Of a stretch of DNA of 64,000 nucleotides, positions 30,371 to 39,565 are shown piece by piece. Positions within the stretch are counted from its first letter, which is position 1. Each line of letters opens with the position of its first letter. The notes below the pieces were generated by a model that saw nothing but the letters and a program-made list of their open reading frames with translations, was not told the origin of the DNA and did not search any database. The position numbers and the translations under genes were made by a program. The stretch spans positions 173,748-237,747 of the forward strand of contig JADJTX010000005.1 in NCBI GenBank assembly GCA_016710985.1. Direction: 5' to 3'. The DNA is from Ignavibacteria bacterium. Its GTDB lineage: Bacteria; Bacteroidota; Ignavibacteria; Tepidaquicellales; Tepidaquicellaceae.

Positions 30371-30437
30371 TGGTTGATTGGTTAATCAAGTTATTTAAAC
30401 GGATTAACTAATTAACCGATCAACCGATCAACCAATT
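30371..30437. repeat. ACCGATCA/TTGATTGGTTAATCA inverted tandem repeat
   Basis: ttgattggttaatcaagtta at the left is mirrored by attaaccgatcaaccgatca and accaatt at the right, so the region can fold into a hairpin. It fills the gap between the divergent genes at 30309 and 30511. Confidence 0.55.
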
Positions 30438-30510
30438 TCAATTAAAAATTTAATTTTAATATCATTTCACGAAACTATTATATTTCGTAATTTATTATCC
30501 TAAAAATTAT

Positions 30511-31597
30511 ATGACTGAGAAAAAAATTAAAGAGGTTCTTTCCAATATAAAGGAACCTGTTCTGAATATCGATTTCGTAAAACTTGATTTTGTAAAAGGC
30601 ATTTCTCTCAATGGGAAGAATCTTCTGCTTAAGCTCGGGATCTCGGATACGAATGAAGTTGTTCTGGACGATGCGAGAAAGAAAATAACAGAAGAGTTAA
30701 AAAGATCTATTCCCGAAATCAATAATATTGAAGTTAACTTTATAACGGGTGTCACAGAACATAAGAATGAAAAAAAAGTCAGAAGTATTACCGGGAATAA
30801 AAAACACTATTGCAGTCGCTTCGGGTAAAGGCGGAGTAGGAAAATCAACTGTCGCAGTAAATCTCGCCGTTGCACTTGCAAAGGAAGGTGCTAACGTCGG
30901 ATTGATCGATGCTGACATTTACGGACCTTCAATACCTCTGATGTTCGGATTAAAAGGTAAGCCAGGAGTAACAATGGCCGGTGAAAAGAATAAACTTGTA
31001 CCGATGGAAAAATATGGTGTCAAAGTCATGTCAATCGGATTTTTAATGGAAGAGGGAACAGCGGTCGTCTGGCGCGGACCAATGGCTTCAAGCGCATTGA
31101 AGCAATTCATGTCAGATGTTGTCTGGGGTAAACTTGATTATTTGCTTTTCGATATGCCTCCGGGTACAGGTGACATACAACTGACATTGAGCCAGACTAT
31201 CCCGCTTACCGGAGCGATCATAGTAACAACTCCGCAGGAAATTTCACTCACTGACGCAAGAAAAGGATATGTAATGTTTCAAAAAGTGAACGTACCGACA
31301 ATCGGCATAATCGAGAACATGAGCTATTATCAGACTCCTGAAGGAAGCAGGGAATATATTTTCGGCAAAGGAGGCGGCAGAAAGATGAGTGAGGAATTTA
31401 AGGTGAAACTACTGGGAGAGATTCCCATAAATACTAATATCAGAATCGGAGGTGATGAAGGAATACCTTTAGTCATCGGAAAACCGGATTCTGATGAAGC
31501 TGTTATTTTTACAAAGATCTCAAAAGACCTGATCAAAGAAATTAATCTTATGAATACGAATACATCAAATGTAAGTGATGTTGTGATAGAGATCTAA
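30511..31597 (+). CDS. mrp: Mrp/NBP35-type Fe-S cluster carrier ATPase with N-terminal MIP18 domain; frameshifted at 30770-30777
   Basis: The N-terminal ~85 residues (KKIKEVLSNIKEP...VNFITGVTEHKNEK) form a MIP18/DUF59 domain, and the rest is a P-loop ATPase with ASGKGGVGKST (deviant Walker A), DADIYGPSIP, VWRGPM and FDMPPGTGD. Such fusions carry Fe-S clusters to target proteins. The two frames meet in an eight-A run at 30770-30777; removing one A fuses them. The cluster-binding Cys-x-x-Cys seen in many Mrp C-termini is not visible here. Downstream come a lipoprotein and a NifU-like scaffold, consistent with an Fe-S role. Confidence 0.9.
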
Positions 31598-31628
31598 AGA
31601 ATTAAAAAATCTGAAACCTAATACCTGT

Positions 31629-32054
31629 ATGAAAATATATTTCAGCACAATAATTTTACTTTTTTTTGTATTTAACGGATGTGGTCCTACCGGAGGCTCT
31701 GATTCACCGGCTAATTCTTTAAAAGATTTTGTTGCTGCTTTAAAGGAACAGAATCCCGGGAAAGCATGGAATTATTTATCCGCTAACTCTCAGAAAATGT
31801 ATAATGACATTGCTAAAAACAGAAATCAAAGCGGTAAGGAATATTTTGAGAAAAGTGTATCGAATGCCGGTTCTCTCGGTATGATGGGAATGGATTTTGA
31901 AGTAGTGGATGAAAAAAAAGATGGTGATAACGCCACGATCATAATTAAGACAAAAGATAATAATACTTCAGAACTGTATTCCATAAAAGAAGACGGAGTC
32001 TGGAAACTTGATTATGCCAGAACAATTGAAGAAAGCATGAAGAAAGTTGAATGA
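31629..32054 (+). CDS. Lipoprotein with DUF4878/NTF2-like domain
   Basis: A 141-residue protein with a lipoprotein signal: hydrophobic stretch and lipobox FNGC (Cys at residue 18). The mature part (SLKDFVAALKEQNPGKAWNYL ... WKLDY) has the layout of DUF4878/NTF2-like proteins, which often sense or bind envelope components. It is 31 bases after mrp and 37 bases before the NifU-like gene on the same strand, so probably in one operon; why a lipoprotein lies in an Fe-S operon is unclear. Confidence 0.75.
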   Translation: MKIYFSTIILLFFVFNGCGPTGGSDSPANSLKDFVAALKEQNPGKAWNYLSANSQKMYNDIAKNRNQSGKEYFEKSVSNAGSLGMMGMDFEVVDEKKDGDNATIIIKTKDNNTSELYSIKEDGVWKLDYARTIEESMKKVE

Positions 32055-32091
32055 TCTATTTAAGGAAAATAATTCGATATAATTTGACATA

Positions 32092-32325
32092 ATGGAGCTT
32101 ACATTAAATAATGTTGAAGAAGTACTGAACAAAGTCAGGCCATTTCTAATGATTGACGGAGGTGATGTTGAAGTCACAGGAATAAAAGAAAACGGAATTG
32201 TAGAAGTACGGTTATTGGGATCCTGTAAAGATTGCCCTTTGAGAATGATGACACTGCGGGCGGGAATTGAAAGAGCTTTGATGACGGAAATTCCTGCAGT
32301 AAAACGAATAGAATCTGTTTTATAA
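32092..32325 (+). CDS. NifU-like (Nfu) Fe-S scaffold domain protein
   Basis: A 77-residue protein consisting only of the NifU C-terminal domain: VRPFLMIDGGDVEV and the cluster-binding Cys-x-x-Cys in GSCKDCPLRMMTLRAG. It can hold a [4Fe-4S] cluster and hand it to apo-proteins. Its place after mrp suggests the two cooperate. The stop codon lies only two bases from the convergent nucleotidyltransferase gene. Confidence 0.92.
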   Translation: MELTLNNVEEVLNKVRPFLMIDGGDVEVTGIKENGIVEVRLLGSCKDCPLRMMTLRAGIERALMTEIPAVKRIESVL

Positions 32326-32326
32326 T

Positions 32327-32998
32327 TTATGTAAGTAAATTTTCAACCTTTCCGAGATCTTTAAAAGTGCTTTCTCCCGCATCGTAACCCAAAACAATTT
32401 CAGTCTTATCTTTAATCACTTCAAAATAAATCTCAAGTATGTCTTCAAATTTGACTTCAAATCCTTTTTCAAAAATTCTTCCTGAAATTATGTGTATTCC
32501 GTTAAAAGCATATTCATTCTCCGCTTCAGTGTTTTCCTGCGCTCTTCTTACTAATCTCATATCACTGTCAAATTCGAGGTATCTTCTTGTAATTCTCTTT
32601 TGAACAGCGAGCGTTGCAAAGGGATCATTGTGTTTATGATATTTAAGCATTTCTTTAAAATCCATATCCGTTTCTATGTCTACATTTACGACTAAGAAAA
32701 AATCCTCATCTTTTAAAAATTCTTCTGCGTTAAGAATTCCGCCGCCTGTACCAAGTATATCTTCCTCGGGAATTATAGTTACATTCAGTCCGAATTTATT
32801 TTCACTAAAGTAATCAATAATTTTACCGGAATGGTGATGAGCATTTACAATGACTTCATCAACTCCCAGTTTTTTCAAAATACCCAATTGATAATTTATC
32901 ATGGGGATATTTCTGTATGGAACGAGTGCTTTCGGAAGTTCGTCTGTATAATGTTTTAGTCTTGTACCAAAACCTGCGGAAAGAATCATTGCTTTCAT
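32327..32998 (-). CDS. Sugar-phosphate nucleotidyltransferase
   Basis: A 223-residue NTP-transferase domain protein. Start motif MILSAGFGTRLKHYT holds the nucleotide-binding GxGTRL and the catalytic Lys in LPKALVPY; GTGGGI and VNVDIETD (metal-binding Asp) follow. It lacks a C-terminal hexapeptide domain, so it resembles MurU or HddC-type uridylyl/guanylyltransferases. It probably activates a sugar for surface polysaccharide, as glycosyltransferase genes lie on the other strand next to it. Confidence 0.85.
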   Translation of the reverse strand: MKAMILSAGFGTRLKHYTDELPKALVPYRNIPMINYQLGILKKLGVDEVIVNAHHHSGKIIDYFSENKFGLNVTIIPEEDILGTGGGILNAEEFLKDEDFFLVVNVDIETDMDFKEMLKYHKHNDPFATLAVQKRITRRYLEFDSDMRLVRRAQENTEAENEYAFNGIHIISGRIFEKGFEVKFEDILEIYFEVIKDKTEIVLGYDAGESTFKDLGKVENLLT

Positions 32999-33037
32999 GA
33001 TTCATAATATTAAAAATATACTTTAATTTAAATTCTT

Positions 33038-33045
33038 TATATTTG
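33038..33045 (+). promoter_or_regulatory. Candidate -7 element TAnnTTTG
   Basis: TATATTTG matches the Bacteroidota -7 consensus 62 bases before the TTG start of the next gene. No TTG lies at the expected -33 distance, so this is a half match. Confidence 0.3.
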
Positions 33046-33106
33046 CAATTAGATATATATTTAAAGTTATTATAAATATTATTACAGCTAAAATTTTAAA
33101 ACCCTG

Positions 33107-34755
33107 TTGAAATTAATAAACCGTATTAAAAACTACATTGATCACAGAAAAACTTTAAAGTATAAGCTTTCTGAATTTATGAAGAAGCATTCAGCGGTAA
33201 AGACTGATTCACCTTATATCATAGTGTGGGAGCTTGGAGGATTCGGAGATCTGTTAAAAAAGAATGCAATCATTTCAAAAGCTCTGAATATAAGAGGATA
33301 CAAAACTCATTTTATTATATGTGACGGGACGCCATTAGCCTGCATTCAGAGAGGACTTGAAAAAATGAGCCTGTAGAAGACTGGGGATTGAAATGCCCGA
33401 ATTGCCAGCGCTGGATGAAGTATGCTGCAGATCAGTACAGCGTGGAATATTCTTTAGCCGGGGAATACATAGATGAACAGAAGAAGGAAGAGCTGAAGAT
33501 TCTTTCAGAATCTGTACCGTTGCAGGAGATTTTTCATTACAAATATCAGGGAGTGGATGTAGGAATGCTCGCATGGAGCTCTGTAGTAAGATACATGAAA
33601 GGATTTTTAATTGAAAAAAAAGATCTGAAAACGAAAGATGAAATACTGCTGAGAAAATATTTTTATGCAGGTCTTATAAATACATTCATAGCTGATGAAG
33701 TCATAAAAAAATTCAAGCCTGTCAGCATATACGGGTCGCACGGTGTTTATGTTGATTACGCACCTCCGATTCTTCTGGCTTTTCTCAAAGGAATTAGCGC
33801 GATCATATGGTCCAGCGGGTTCAAGGATTTTTTCCATTATTTCACTGTACCGAAGAAACCGAATAAAATGGAGTTCCGGGGTATTACTGATTCAGAATGG
33901 AAAAAAAGGAAGGAAACTCCCTTAAGCTATGAAGAAAACAAAACATTAGATGCATACATTCATAACAGATTCAACAAAGGAAATAAAAGAGATTTTCTTA
34001 ATATAACTCTGCCGGAAAGTACCGAGGATCTTAGAAAGAAGTTAGGATTTGGTAATGATAAAAAGATCGTGTGTTTATTTTTGCATGTAAGCTGGGACCT
34101 TTCATTTGACCTTTCAAAAATGATCTTTAATAATGCTAATGAATGGCTTTACGAAACGTTAAAAGTCATATTCGAAACAAAAGATGTCAACTGGATCATT
34201 AGGGTTCATCCCGGAGAAAAAGTTTCAGGGAGCCTTTATACAAACGATGATTTTATAAAAGAAAATTTTAAAACTATTCCCGATCACGTAAGAATTCTCT
34301 GGTCAGATTCCGAAATAAATTCTTTAGGATTGTATAAACTCATTGATGCAGGAATTACATTGTTCGGAACTATGGGGGCTGAGCTTCCTATTCTCGGCAA
34401 ACCGATAATTTCGGGTGGTGAAGCTCATTTCTCCGACAAAGGATTTACCATTGATGCAAAATCAAAGGAAGAATATTTTGAGCTTTTAAAAAATATCTCC
34501 AGTTTAAATTCTTTAAGCACCGAACAGATTGACCTTGCAAGAAAATATGCTTTCTCATATTTTGTGCAACGTCAAATTCCAATAAACATAATTGAAAAAT
34601 CGGAAGGACATTTCGGCAACATAGATCTGAGAAAATTACACCATCTTCTTCCCGGAAATGATCTTATAATGGATGCTATTTGTGACAGCATCATACTGGG
34701 AAAAGACGTTATACTTGATAAGAGTATGATAGAAGAGATTAAAATAGATCTTTAA
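33107..34755 (+). CDS. Putative surface-polysaccharide glycosyltransferase-like protein, frameshifted at 33360-33365
   Basis: Starts with TTG at 33107. The first frame stops at 33376; one extra A in the six-A run at 33360-33365 joins it to the frame ending at 34755 (reading EKNEPVEDWG), giving about 549 residues. It opens with a GT-B-like WELGGFGDLLKKN loop, has a Cys-x-x-Cys (LKCPNCQRW) near residue 97, then IIRVHPGEK and LFGTMGAELPILGKPII, blocks of capsule and CDP-glycerol-type transferases. The exact reaction is unknown. The next gene is a GT2 glycosyltransferase, and a nucleotidyltransferase lies divergently, so a surface-glycan role is likely. Confidence 0.65.
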
Positions 34756-34824
34756 ACAAAAATTCCCCATACAAAACACCTATTTTTTTGCCGACTACAA
34801 TAATAAAGATGTAATACTCTAATT

Positions 34825-35808
34825 ATGGAAAACAAGCTCAGATCTGTTTCAATAATCATCCCCACCTATAACAGGGCAAAACTAATAGGCATTACATTAG
34901 AGAGCTGCATAAACCAATCTTACCCGAAAAATTTATATGAAATCATCGTTGCTGATAATAATTCGACTGATAATACCAGACAAATAGTTGAAGAATGGAA
35001 AGAAAAATCTTCGGTTAAAATAAGATATTTATTTGAACCGAGGCAGGGTGCTCATATAGCAAGGAATGAAGCAGCTAAAATTTCCGAAAGCGAAATTCTG
35101 TATTTTACGGATGATGATATGATTCCTGATCAGGATGCTTTGAAGAATATTGTAACGGTGTTTGACATGAATTATAATGTTGCTGTTGCAGGCGGAAAAG
35201 TTCTGCCCAAATGGGAATTCGACCCTCCTGACTGGCTCTTAAAGTATTTTAACAATGGTTCATTAAGTCTTATAGATAAGTCCGAGAAACTGATTATTGC
35301 GTCTTATGACATAGGGATTTACAGCTGTCATCAGGCAATACTGAAAAATATTCTTTTTAAGTGCGGAGGCTTTAATCCGGACATAGTGAAAGAAGAATTA
35401 ATAGGTGACGGAGAAACAGGATTGAACATGAAAATTTTCAAAGCCGGATATGATTTTGCATATGTTGGCGATTCTGTCTCTTATCATATGATACCCGGCG
35501 CAAGGATGACTCAAAAGTATTTTAATAAAAGATTTGGAAATCAGGGAAACTCGGATAGCTTTACAATGTTCACTAAAAAAGGGAAGTCAAAAAAACATTA
35601 CGTGAAATTAATTTTGTTTTCACACATTCCTTCAATGTTCAGTAATTATTTTAATTCTGTTCTTAAAAGACTTTCAGGAAAGGATTTATGGAGAATCAGG
35701 AGAGCAAATTTTCATTATTACATCCACAGAATAAAATCAGATCTCAAGCTAGCGACAAATAACAAATGGCGGGCGTATGTATCAAAATACAATTATATGA
35801 ATGATTGA
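34825..35808 (+). CDS. GT2-family glycosyltransferase
   Basis: A 327-residue GT-A-fold enzyme. The nucleotide-binding start is SIIIPTYNRAKLI, with ADNNSTDNT and the metal-binding FTDDDMIPD (DxD). The acceptor part contains EELIGDGETGLNMKI, where GDGE resembles the catalytic ED motif. It adds a sugar to a lipid- or glycan-linked acceptor on the cytoplasmic side. It follows the preceding glycosyltransferase-like gene by about 70 bases. Confidence 0.9.
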   Translation: MENKLRSVSIIIPTYNRAKLIGITLESCINQSYPKNLYEIIVADNNSTDNTRQIVEEWKEKSSVKIRYLFEPRQGAHIARNEAAKISESEILYFTDDDMIPDQDALKNIVTVFDMNYNVAVAGGKVLPKWEFDPPDWLLKYFNNGSLSLIDKSEKLIIASYDIGIYSCHQAILKNILFKCGGFNPDIVKEELIGDGETGLNMKIFKAGYDFAYVGDSVSYHMIPGARMTQKYFNKRFGNQGNSDSFTMFTKKGKSKKHYVKLILFSHIPSMFSNYFNSVLKRLSGKDLWRIRRANFHYYIHRIKSDLKLATNNKWRAYVSKYNYMND

Positions 35809-35863
35809 ATTATTTCTACTCAAGGTATAATTCAAGACTTCCTGACTATTAAAGACCGGCAAT

Positions 35864-35880
35864 AGCGGCTCCGCTTTTTT
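35864..35880 (+). terminator. Rho-independent terminator candidate after the GT2 gene
   Basis: AGCGG and CCGCT pair around a two-base loop and are followed by a run of T. The stem is short, but the T tract is good and the position, 56 bases after the stop codon, is right. Confidence 0.5.
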
Positions 35881-35978
35881 AAGAGACATTACAATTCCTC
35901 TCAAATTTTTCCTGTGTATTTTCTCGCGATTTATTTCTATTTTCAGATTATAAAAGCAATTATCCTCATATTTTAATC

Positions 35979-36971
35979 ATGAACACTTCAAACATAATTG
36001 ACATACAGGATTTAAATCCTGATACAGCCGGGATCAGGAAAATTGATCTGTCTTTGGATCTTGAATTGGAGATCAGAAAGCTTAAGAAAGAAATGAATGC
36101 AGTCATTCTTCCACAATATTATCAGGAATCCGAGATACAGGACCTTGCAGATTTTATAGGGGATAGTCTGCAGTTGGCGCAGCAGGCGGCAAAAACAAAT
36201 GCAGACATTATTGTTTTTGCCGGTGTTCATTTCATGGCAGAAACAGCAAAAATCCTGAATCCTGATAAGAAGGTATTACTTCCCGATCTGAATGCCGGCT
36301 GTTCACTTGCTGAAGGCTGTCCGGCTCCGCTTCTTCAAAAATTCAAACAGCAGCATCCAGGACATATTCTTATAAGTTATATAAATTGCTCGGCTGATGT
36401 AAAAGCAATGTCAGATATCATATGCACTTCTTCCAATGCGGTGAAGATAGTCAGTCAGATCCCCGCTGAACAAAAAATAATTTTTGCCCCCGACAGGAAT
36501 CTAGGGAGATATGTAATAAAAAAATCAGGACGTGACATGGTTCTGTGGCAAGGTGCCTGCATAGTTCACGAAACTTTCAGCGACAAAAAAATCATGAGAC
36601 TGAAATTTGAAAATCCGGATGCACTTTTAATTGCACATCCTGAGTGCGAGGAATCAGTTTTAAGTAATGCGGATTTTATTGGTTCGACCAGCGGACTTCT
36701 GAAGTTTGTCACAGAATCTCCAGTAAATGAATTCATCGTCGCAACTGAGCCTGGGATCATTCATCAGATGCTTTTAAAAAATCCTCATAAGAATTTCATA
36801 CCCGCTCCTCCGGAAGCAAACTGTAACTGTAATGAATGTCCGTACATGAAATTGAATACTCTTGAAAAGCTTTATCTCTGCATGAGAGACAGGAAACCGG
36901 AAATTATTCTCAATGAAGAAATTATGAGAAAAGCACTGAGACCTTTAGAAAGAATGCTTGAGATGAGTTAG
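35979..36971 (+). CDS. nadA: Quinolinate synthase
   Basis: NadA joins iminoaspartate and dihydroxyacetone phosphate to quinolinate in NAD synthesis and carries a [4Fe-4S] cluster on three Cys. The sequence shows DLNAGCSLAEGC, WQGACIVHE (with the catalytic His-Glu) and a C-terminal CNCNECPYM. Length (330) fits. A notable change: the usual AHYYQ/AHNYQ block reads LPQYYQ, with Gln at residue 46 in place of a conserved active-site His. nadB and nadC are not in the window. The gene stands alone between a glycosyltransferase and the RNase P RNA. Confidence 0.92.
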   Translation: MNTSNIIDIQDLNPDTAGIRKIDLSLDLELEIRKLKKEMNAVILPQYYQESEIQDLADFIGDSLQLAQQAAKTNADIIVFAGVHFMAETAKILNPDKKVLLPDLNAGCSLAEGCPAPLLQKFKQQHPGHILISYINCSADVKAMSDIICTSSNAVKIVSQIPAEQKIIFAPDRNLGRYVIKKSGRDMVLWQGACIVHETFSDKKIMRLKFENPDALLIAHPECEESVLSNADFIGSTSGLLKFVTESPVNEFIVATEPGIIHQMLLKNPHKNFIPAPPEANCNCNECPYMKLNTLEKLYLCMRDRKPEIILNEEIMRKALRPLERMLEMS

Positions 36972-37026
36972 CAGTTAACAGTTAATAGTGGAATTTTTCA
37001 ACTTTTAATTTTTAACTTTTTTATAA
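36967..37026. repeat. AGCAGTTAACAGTTAA / CTTTTAATTTTTAACTTTT inverted microrepeat
   Basis: Begins in the nadA stop region (atgagttagcagttaacagttaat) and is followed by a partly complementary aacttttaatttttaactttt. It lies just before the 3' end of the RNase P RNA on the other strand. Confidence 0.5.
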
Positions 37027-37027
37027 A

Positions 37028-37410
37028 TCCTGTCCAGCTACATAAGCCGGATTCTGTTTCCGCCGAAGCGGACGACAATCATTTATCTTATCTTAACATC
37101 ACTGTTAAGATTCTTGCAACCTACCCCGGGAATATTGAAGTGAGCAGTTCTTCATTCCCTGTATATGGTCTTGCTCCGGATGAGGTTTGTCAATCCCGGA
37201 AATTACTTCCCGGATGGTAGGCTCTTACCCTGCCTTTTCACCCTTACTCCGGCTGCCCGGAGCGGTATATTTTCTGTGACACTTTCTGTTTGAAGAATTT
37301 ACATTCATAAAACCCGGGAATTTCTCCCGGCATCCCTGCTCATACGGAGTCCGGACTTTCCTCACATCCCGGCAAGCCGGGAAAGCGCGATTGTCTGTAA
37401 CTGAACAGAG
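37028..37410 (-). ncRNA. rnpB: RNase P RNA, bacterial type A
   Basis: Read on the minus strand, the 5' half has the hallmark gaggaaagtccggactcc (37375-37345 region) and the 3' half contains the gtgaaaaggcagggtaagag block (37255-37230) and ends in agaatccggcttatg (37055-37040). These are universally conserved core elements of the catalytic RNA that processes tRNA 5' ends. The ends are estimated from helix P1 pairing and may be off by a few bases. It follows RNase HI in the same direction. Confidence 0.92.
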
Positions 37411-37486
37411 TATATATTAAAGAACAAAGGTGAATAGTCAATAGTGAAACGTGAAACGTCAACAATACTCAATACTCAATACTCAA

Positions 37487-37919
37487 TTACTCATTACCTA
37501 ATACCGTTTCATCCAGTGCTTCATTCGCCAGTCTGTCAGCGGTCTTATTCTCTTCACGCGGAATATGCGTTATAGAAAATTTTTTGTTCATTGATTTTAT
37601 TTCATTCCAGAAATCCAGAGATAATTTTATCATGTCCTTATGCTTTATCTTATAGACACCTTTGATCTGTTTTACTACAAGCTCACTGTCACAGAAGAAA
37701 TCTATTTCATCAAAAGTTTCTGCCAGCTCTTTTATCAGCTTTGCCCCTTGTATGAGCGCGGAGTATTCTGCAACATTGTTAGTGGATTTCCCAATAAACT
37801 TTTTATAAGTCTGAATTTCTTTCCCTGATTCATCCTTAATTACAATTCCTATGGCAGCTGATCCGGGATTACCCCTTGAAGCTCCGTCAGTATATACTAT
37901 AATTTTTTTGCCAATTCAT
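37487..37919 (-). CDS. rnhA: Ribonuclease HI, frameshifted at 37903-37909
   Basis: RNase HI degrades RNA in RNA-DNA hybrids. On the minus strand YTDGASRGNPG, NNVAEYSAL, FFCDSELVVKQ and ENKTADRLAN carry the catalytic Asp-Glu-Asp-Asp set. The ATG at 37919 overlaps the TGA of the zinc-ribbon gene as ATGA, which fixes the start. The frame then breaks in the seven-A run (37903-37909); deleting one A gives MNWQKIIVYTDG and about 143 residues, normal size. The 3' end runs into a tattgagtattgag microrepeat. Same operon as the zinc-ribbon and Nif3-like genes. Confidence 0.88.
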
Positions 37920-38893
37920 TTATTAGATAATGAAATTAGTTCTTCGGCAATCAAAATTCTCCCGCAGGACTGGCAGGTAAATATCCTTTCTGCGGATTTT
38001 ATTTCAATTACTCTTTGAGGCGGAATGGAATTATAGCAGCCTGAACAGTTTCCTTTCCTCACGATCGCCGTTGCTTCACCTTTATGCGATTTATTAATTC
38101 TTTCATACAAGGTTCTGCTTGCAGCATCTATTTTGTCAAGAAGAATATTCCTCTTTTCTTTCAGGCCGGATTCGTCTGTTTTATACTGTTCATCAAGTTC
38201 ATCTAAAAGAGCCTGGTTCTCTGATAATTCTGAAGAAAGTTCATTCAGTTTATTTTCCATTGATTCCGTTTCTGCAACAAGTGAAGTTTGAATGTCATCT
38301 ATTTCCTTCAGTCTTACTTCGCTTTTCTTCACCTCTTCAAACATGCCTTCAATCGTCTTTACTATTTCATCATACTCCTTATTTGAACGGACATCATACT
38401 TCTGCTCATCATACTTGTTTATCCTTTCCTCAAATGAATTTATATCTTCGGTTAATTTTAATTTTTCAGCTTCAATATTCTTCAGTGATTGCTTTTTTCC
38501 GCTGAGATCCGTTTCTATTGATCCGATATTTGATTTAATTGATGATATTTTATCCGGCAGATCTCCTTTTTCATCTTCTATGTCTGTTAGCTCTTCATCT
38601 ATACTTCTTAATTCATAAAAAGTAAGAAGAGTGTCTGTCATTTTCGGATTATGATTCTCCACAGCTTCATTGAAATATTCCTGAAATCTCGTTCCGGAAT
38701 CTTCTTCTGACTCAGCAGGGTTGGATTCAGTATTATCACTGTCACTTTCAGAATTTCCTGTATCAACCTTAGGTTCAGAATTCTCCTCAGGACCGGCATG
38801 ATCGTTCTCTGTCACAGGCTTATCAGCATCAGGAAGCCCGTTTTCGCTTAGCTTTTCTTCGGCAGAGTTTCCGTTTATATTATTTTCGCTCAT
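37916..38893 (-). CDS. C4-type zinc-ribbon coiled-coil protein (CT398/COG1579-like)
   Basis: A 325-residue protein. The first ~85 residues are acidic and disordered (Glu, Asp, Ser, Asn), the middle (~95-270) is a long coiled coil, and the end is a zinc ribbon with two Cys-x-x-Cys pairs (NCSGCYNSIPP and TCQSCGR). The family is believed to act in RNA or secretion-related complexes and is often found between nif3 and rnhA genes, as here. The acidic N-terminal extension is longer than usual. Confidence 0.85.
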   Translation of the reverse strand: MSENNINGNSAEEKLSENGLPDADKPVTENDHAGPEENSEPKVDTGNSESDSDNTESNPAESEEDSGTRFQEYFNEAVENHNPKMTDTLLTFYELRSIDEELTDIEDEKGDLPDKISSIKSNIGSIETDLSGKKQSLKNIEAEKLKLTEDINSFEERINKYDEQKYDVRSNKEYDEIVKTIEGMFEEVKKSEVRLKEIDDIQTSLVAETESMENKLNELSSELSENQALLDELDEQYKTDESGLKEKRNILLDKIDAASRTLYERINKSHKGEATAIVRKGNCSGCYNSIPPQRVIEIKSAERIFTCQSCGRILIAEELISLSNK

Positions 38894-38899
38894 TTATAA

Positions 38900-39526
38900 T
38901 TAATGTAATTTAATAAGTTTATAGTTTTTATTTGATATTGAAATCAGATATTCACAGTTTAAGAATTTCGCAGATCTGATTTTAGTTTCATTAATCTCAG
39001 AATCAGTAAACGCAATTTTTTTAAATTCATTTTTTAAATCATCTTTATCATTTGAAATATTTTTATTCATCCTTTTAAATAATTCCATAAGCTTCATCTT
39101 TGATTTCAGATTAACAATGACACCAAACTCTTCTTTTCCTCTCTTCTTAAATTCATAAACTTCATAAGCAGTCTCTTCATAAGGATGATTTTTAAGCATT
39201 GCATCCAAAACCTGATCCAGATTTCCGGGAGTGCACTCAATTTCAAGTTTTATTTCTTCGACTCTGGAAAGAAAATTCTTTTTTCCCAGTAATGGCTTTG
39301 CTTTTTCATTGGGTTTATATGTTCCGGTACCTTCTGTTCTGAATGAACACATGTCATAATTGGCGATTCTCCCGGCGCCTGCTCCGAACATTCCATCAGC
39401 TACAATATCGACAAACTTATGCGGAACAAAGACAATGATTTTAAGTTTGTCAATGAATTCATAAAATTTCCCCGATGACAGTATTTCTTTTTCCTTAAAT
39501 AACTTTGATACAATTTTATTCTGCAT
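38900..39526 (-). CDS. Nif3-family protein, PII/CutA-like domain (COG3323-like)
   Basis: A 208-residue protein. From residue ~27, KLKIIVFVPHKFVDIV, MFGAGAGRIANYDMCSFRTEGTGTY and NHPYEETAYEVYEF match the CutA/PII-like insert domain of Nif3/YqfO. The canonical N-terminal metal-binding half is absent, so this is the stand-alone version. The family role is unsettled. It lies six bases before the zinc-ribbon gene. A terminator-like hairpin sits only nine bases before its ATG. Confidence 0.8.
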   Translation of the reverse strand: MQNKIVSKLFKEKEILSSGKFYEFIDKLKIIVFVPHKFVDIVADGMFGAGAGRIANYDMCSFRTEGTGTYKPNEKAKPLLGKKNFLSRVEEIKLEIECTPGNLDQVLDAMLKNHPYEETAYEVYEFKKRGKEEFGVIVNLKSKMKLMELFKRMNKNISNDKDDLKNEFKKIAFTDSEINETKIRSAKFLNCEYLISISNKNYKLIKLH

Positions 39527-39535
39527 ATAAATAAA

Positions 39536-39565
39536 AAAAGTGTATCTTGATTTAGATACACTTTT
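39536..39565 (-). terminator. Perfect terminator-like hairpin right before the Nif3-like start
   Basis: AAAAGTGTATCT and AGATACACTTTT pair perfectly over twelve bases around a six-base loop. Read on the minus strand it is followed by a seven-T run and then, after a few bases, by the ATG at 39526. It could end transcription from the propeller gene upstream or act as an attenuator. The rest of the 39570-39949 gap is AT-rich and holds nothing I can identify. Confidence 0.7.

Noticed and set aside
30770..30777. Programmed frameshift in mrp at the eight-A run
   Set aside because: Attractive because it lies between two domains, but similar breaks occur in many unrelated genes here, some in very short runs, so a general sequencing cause is more likely.
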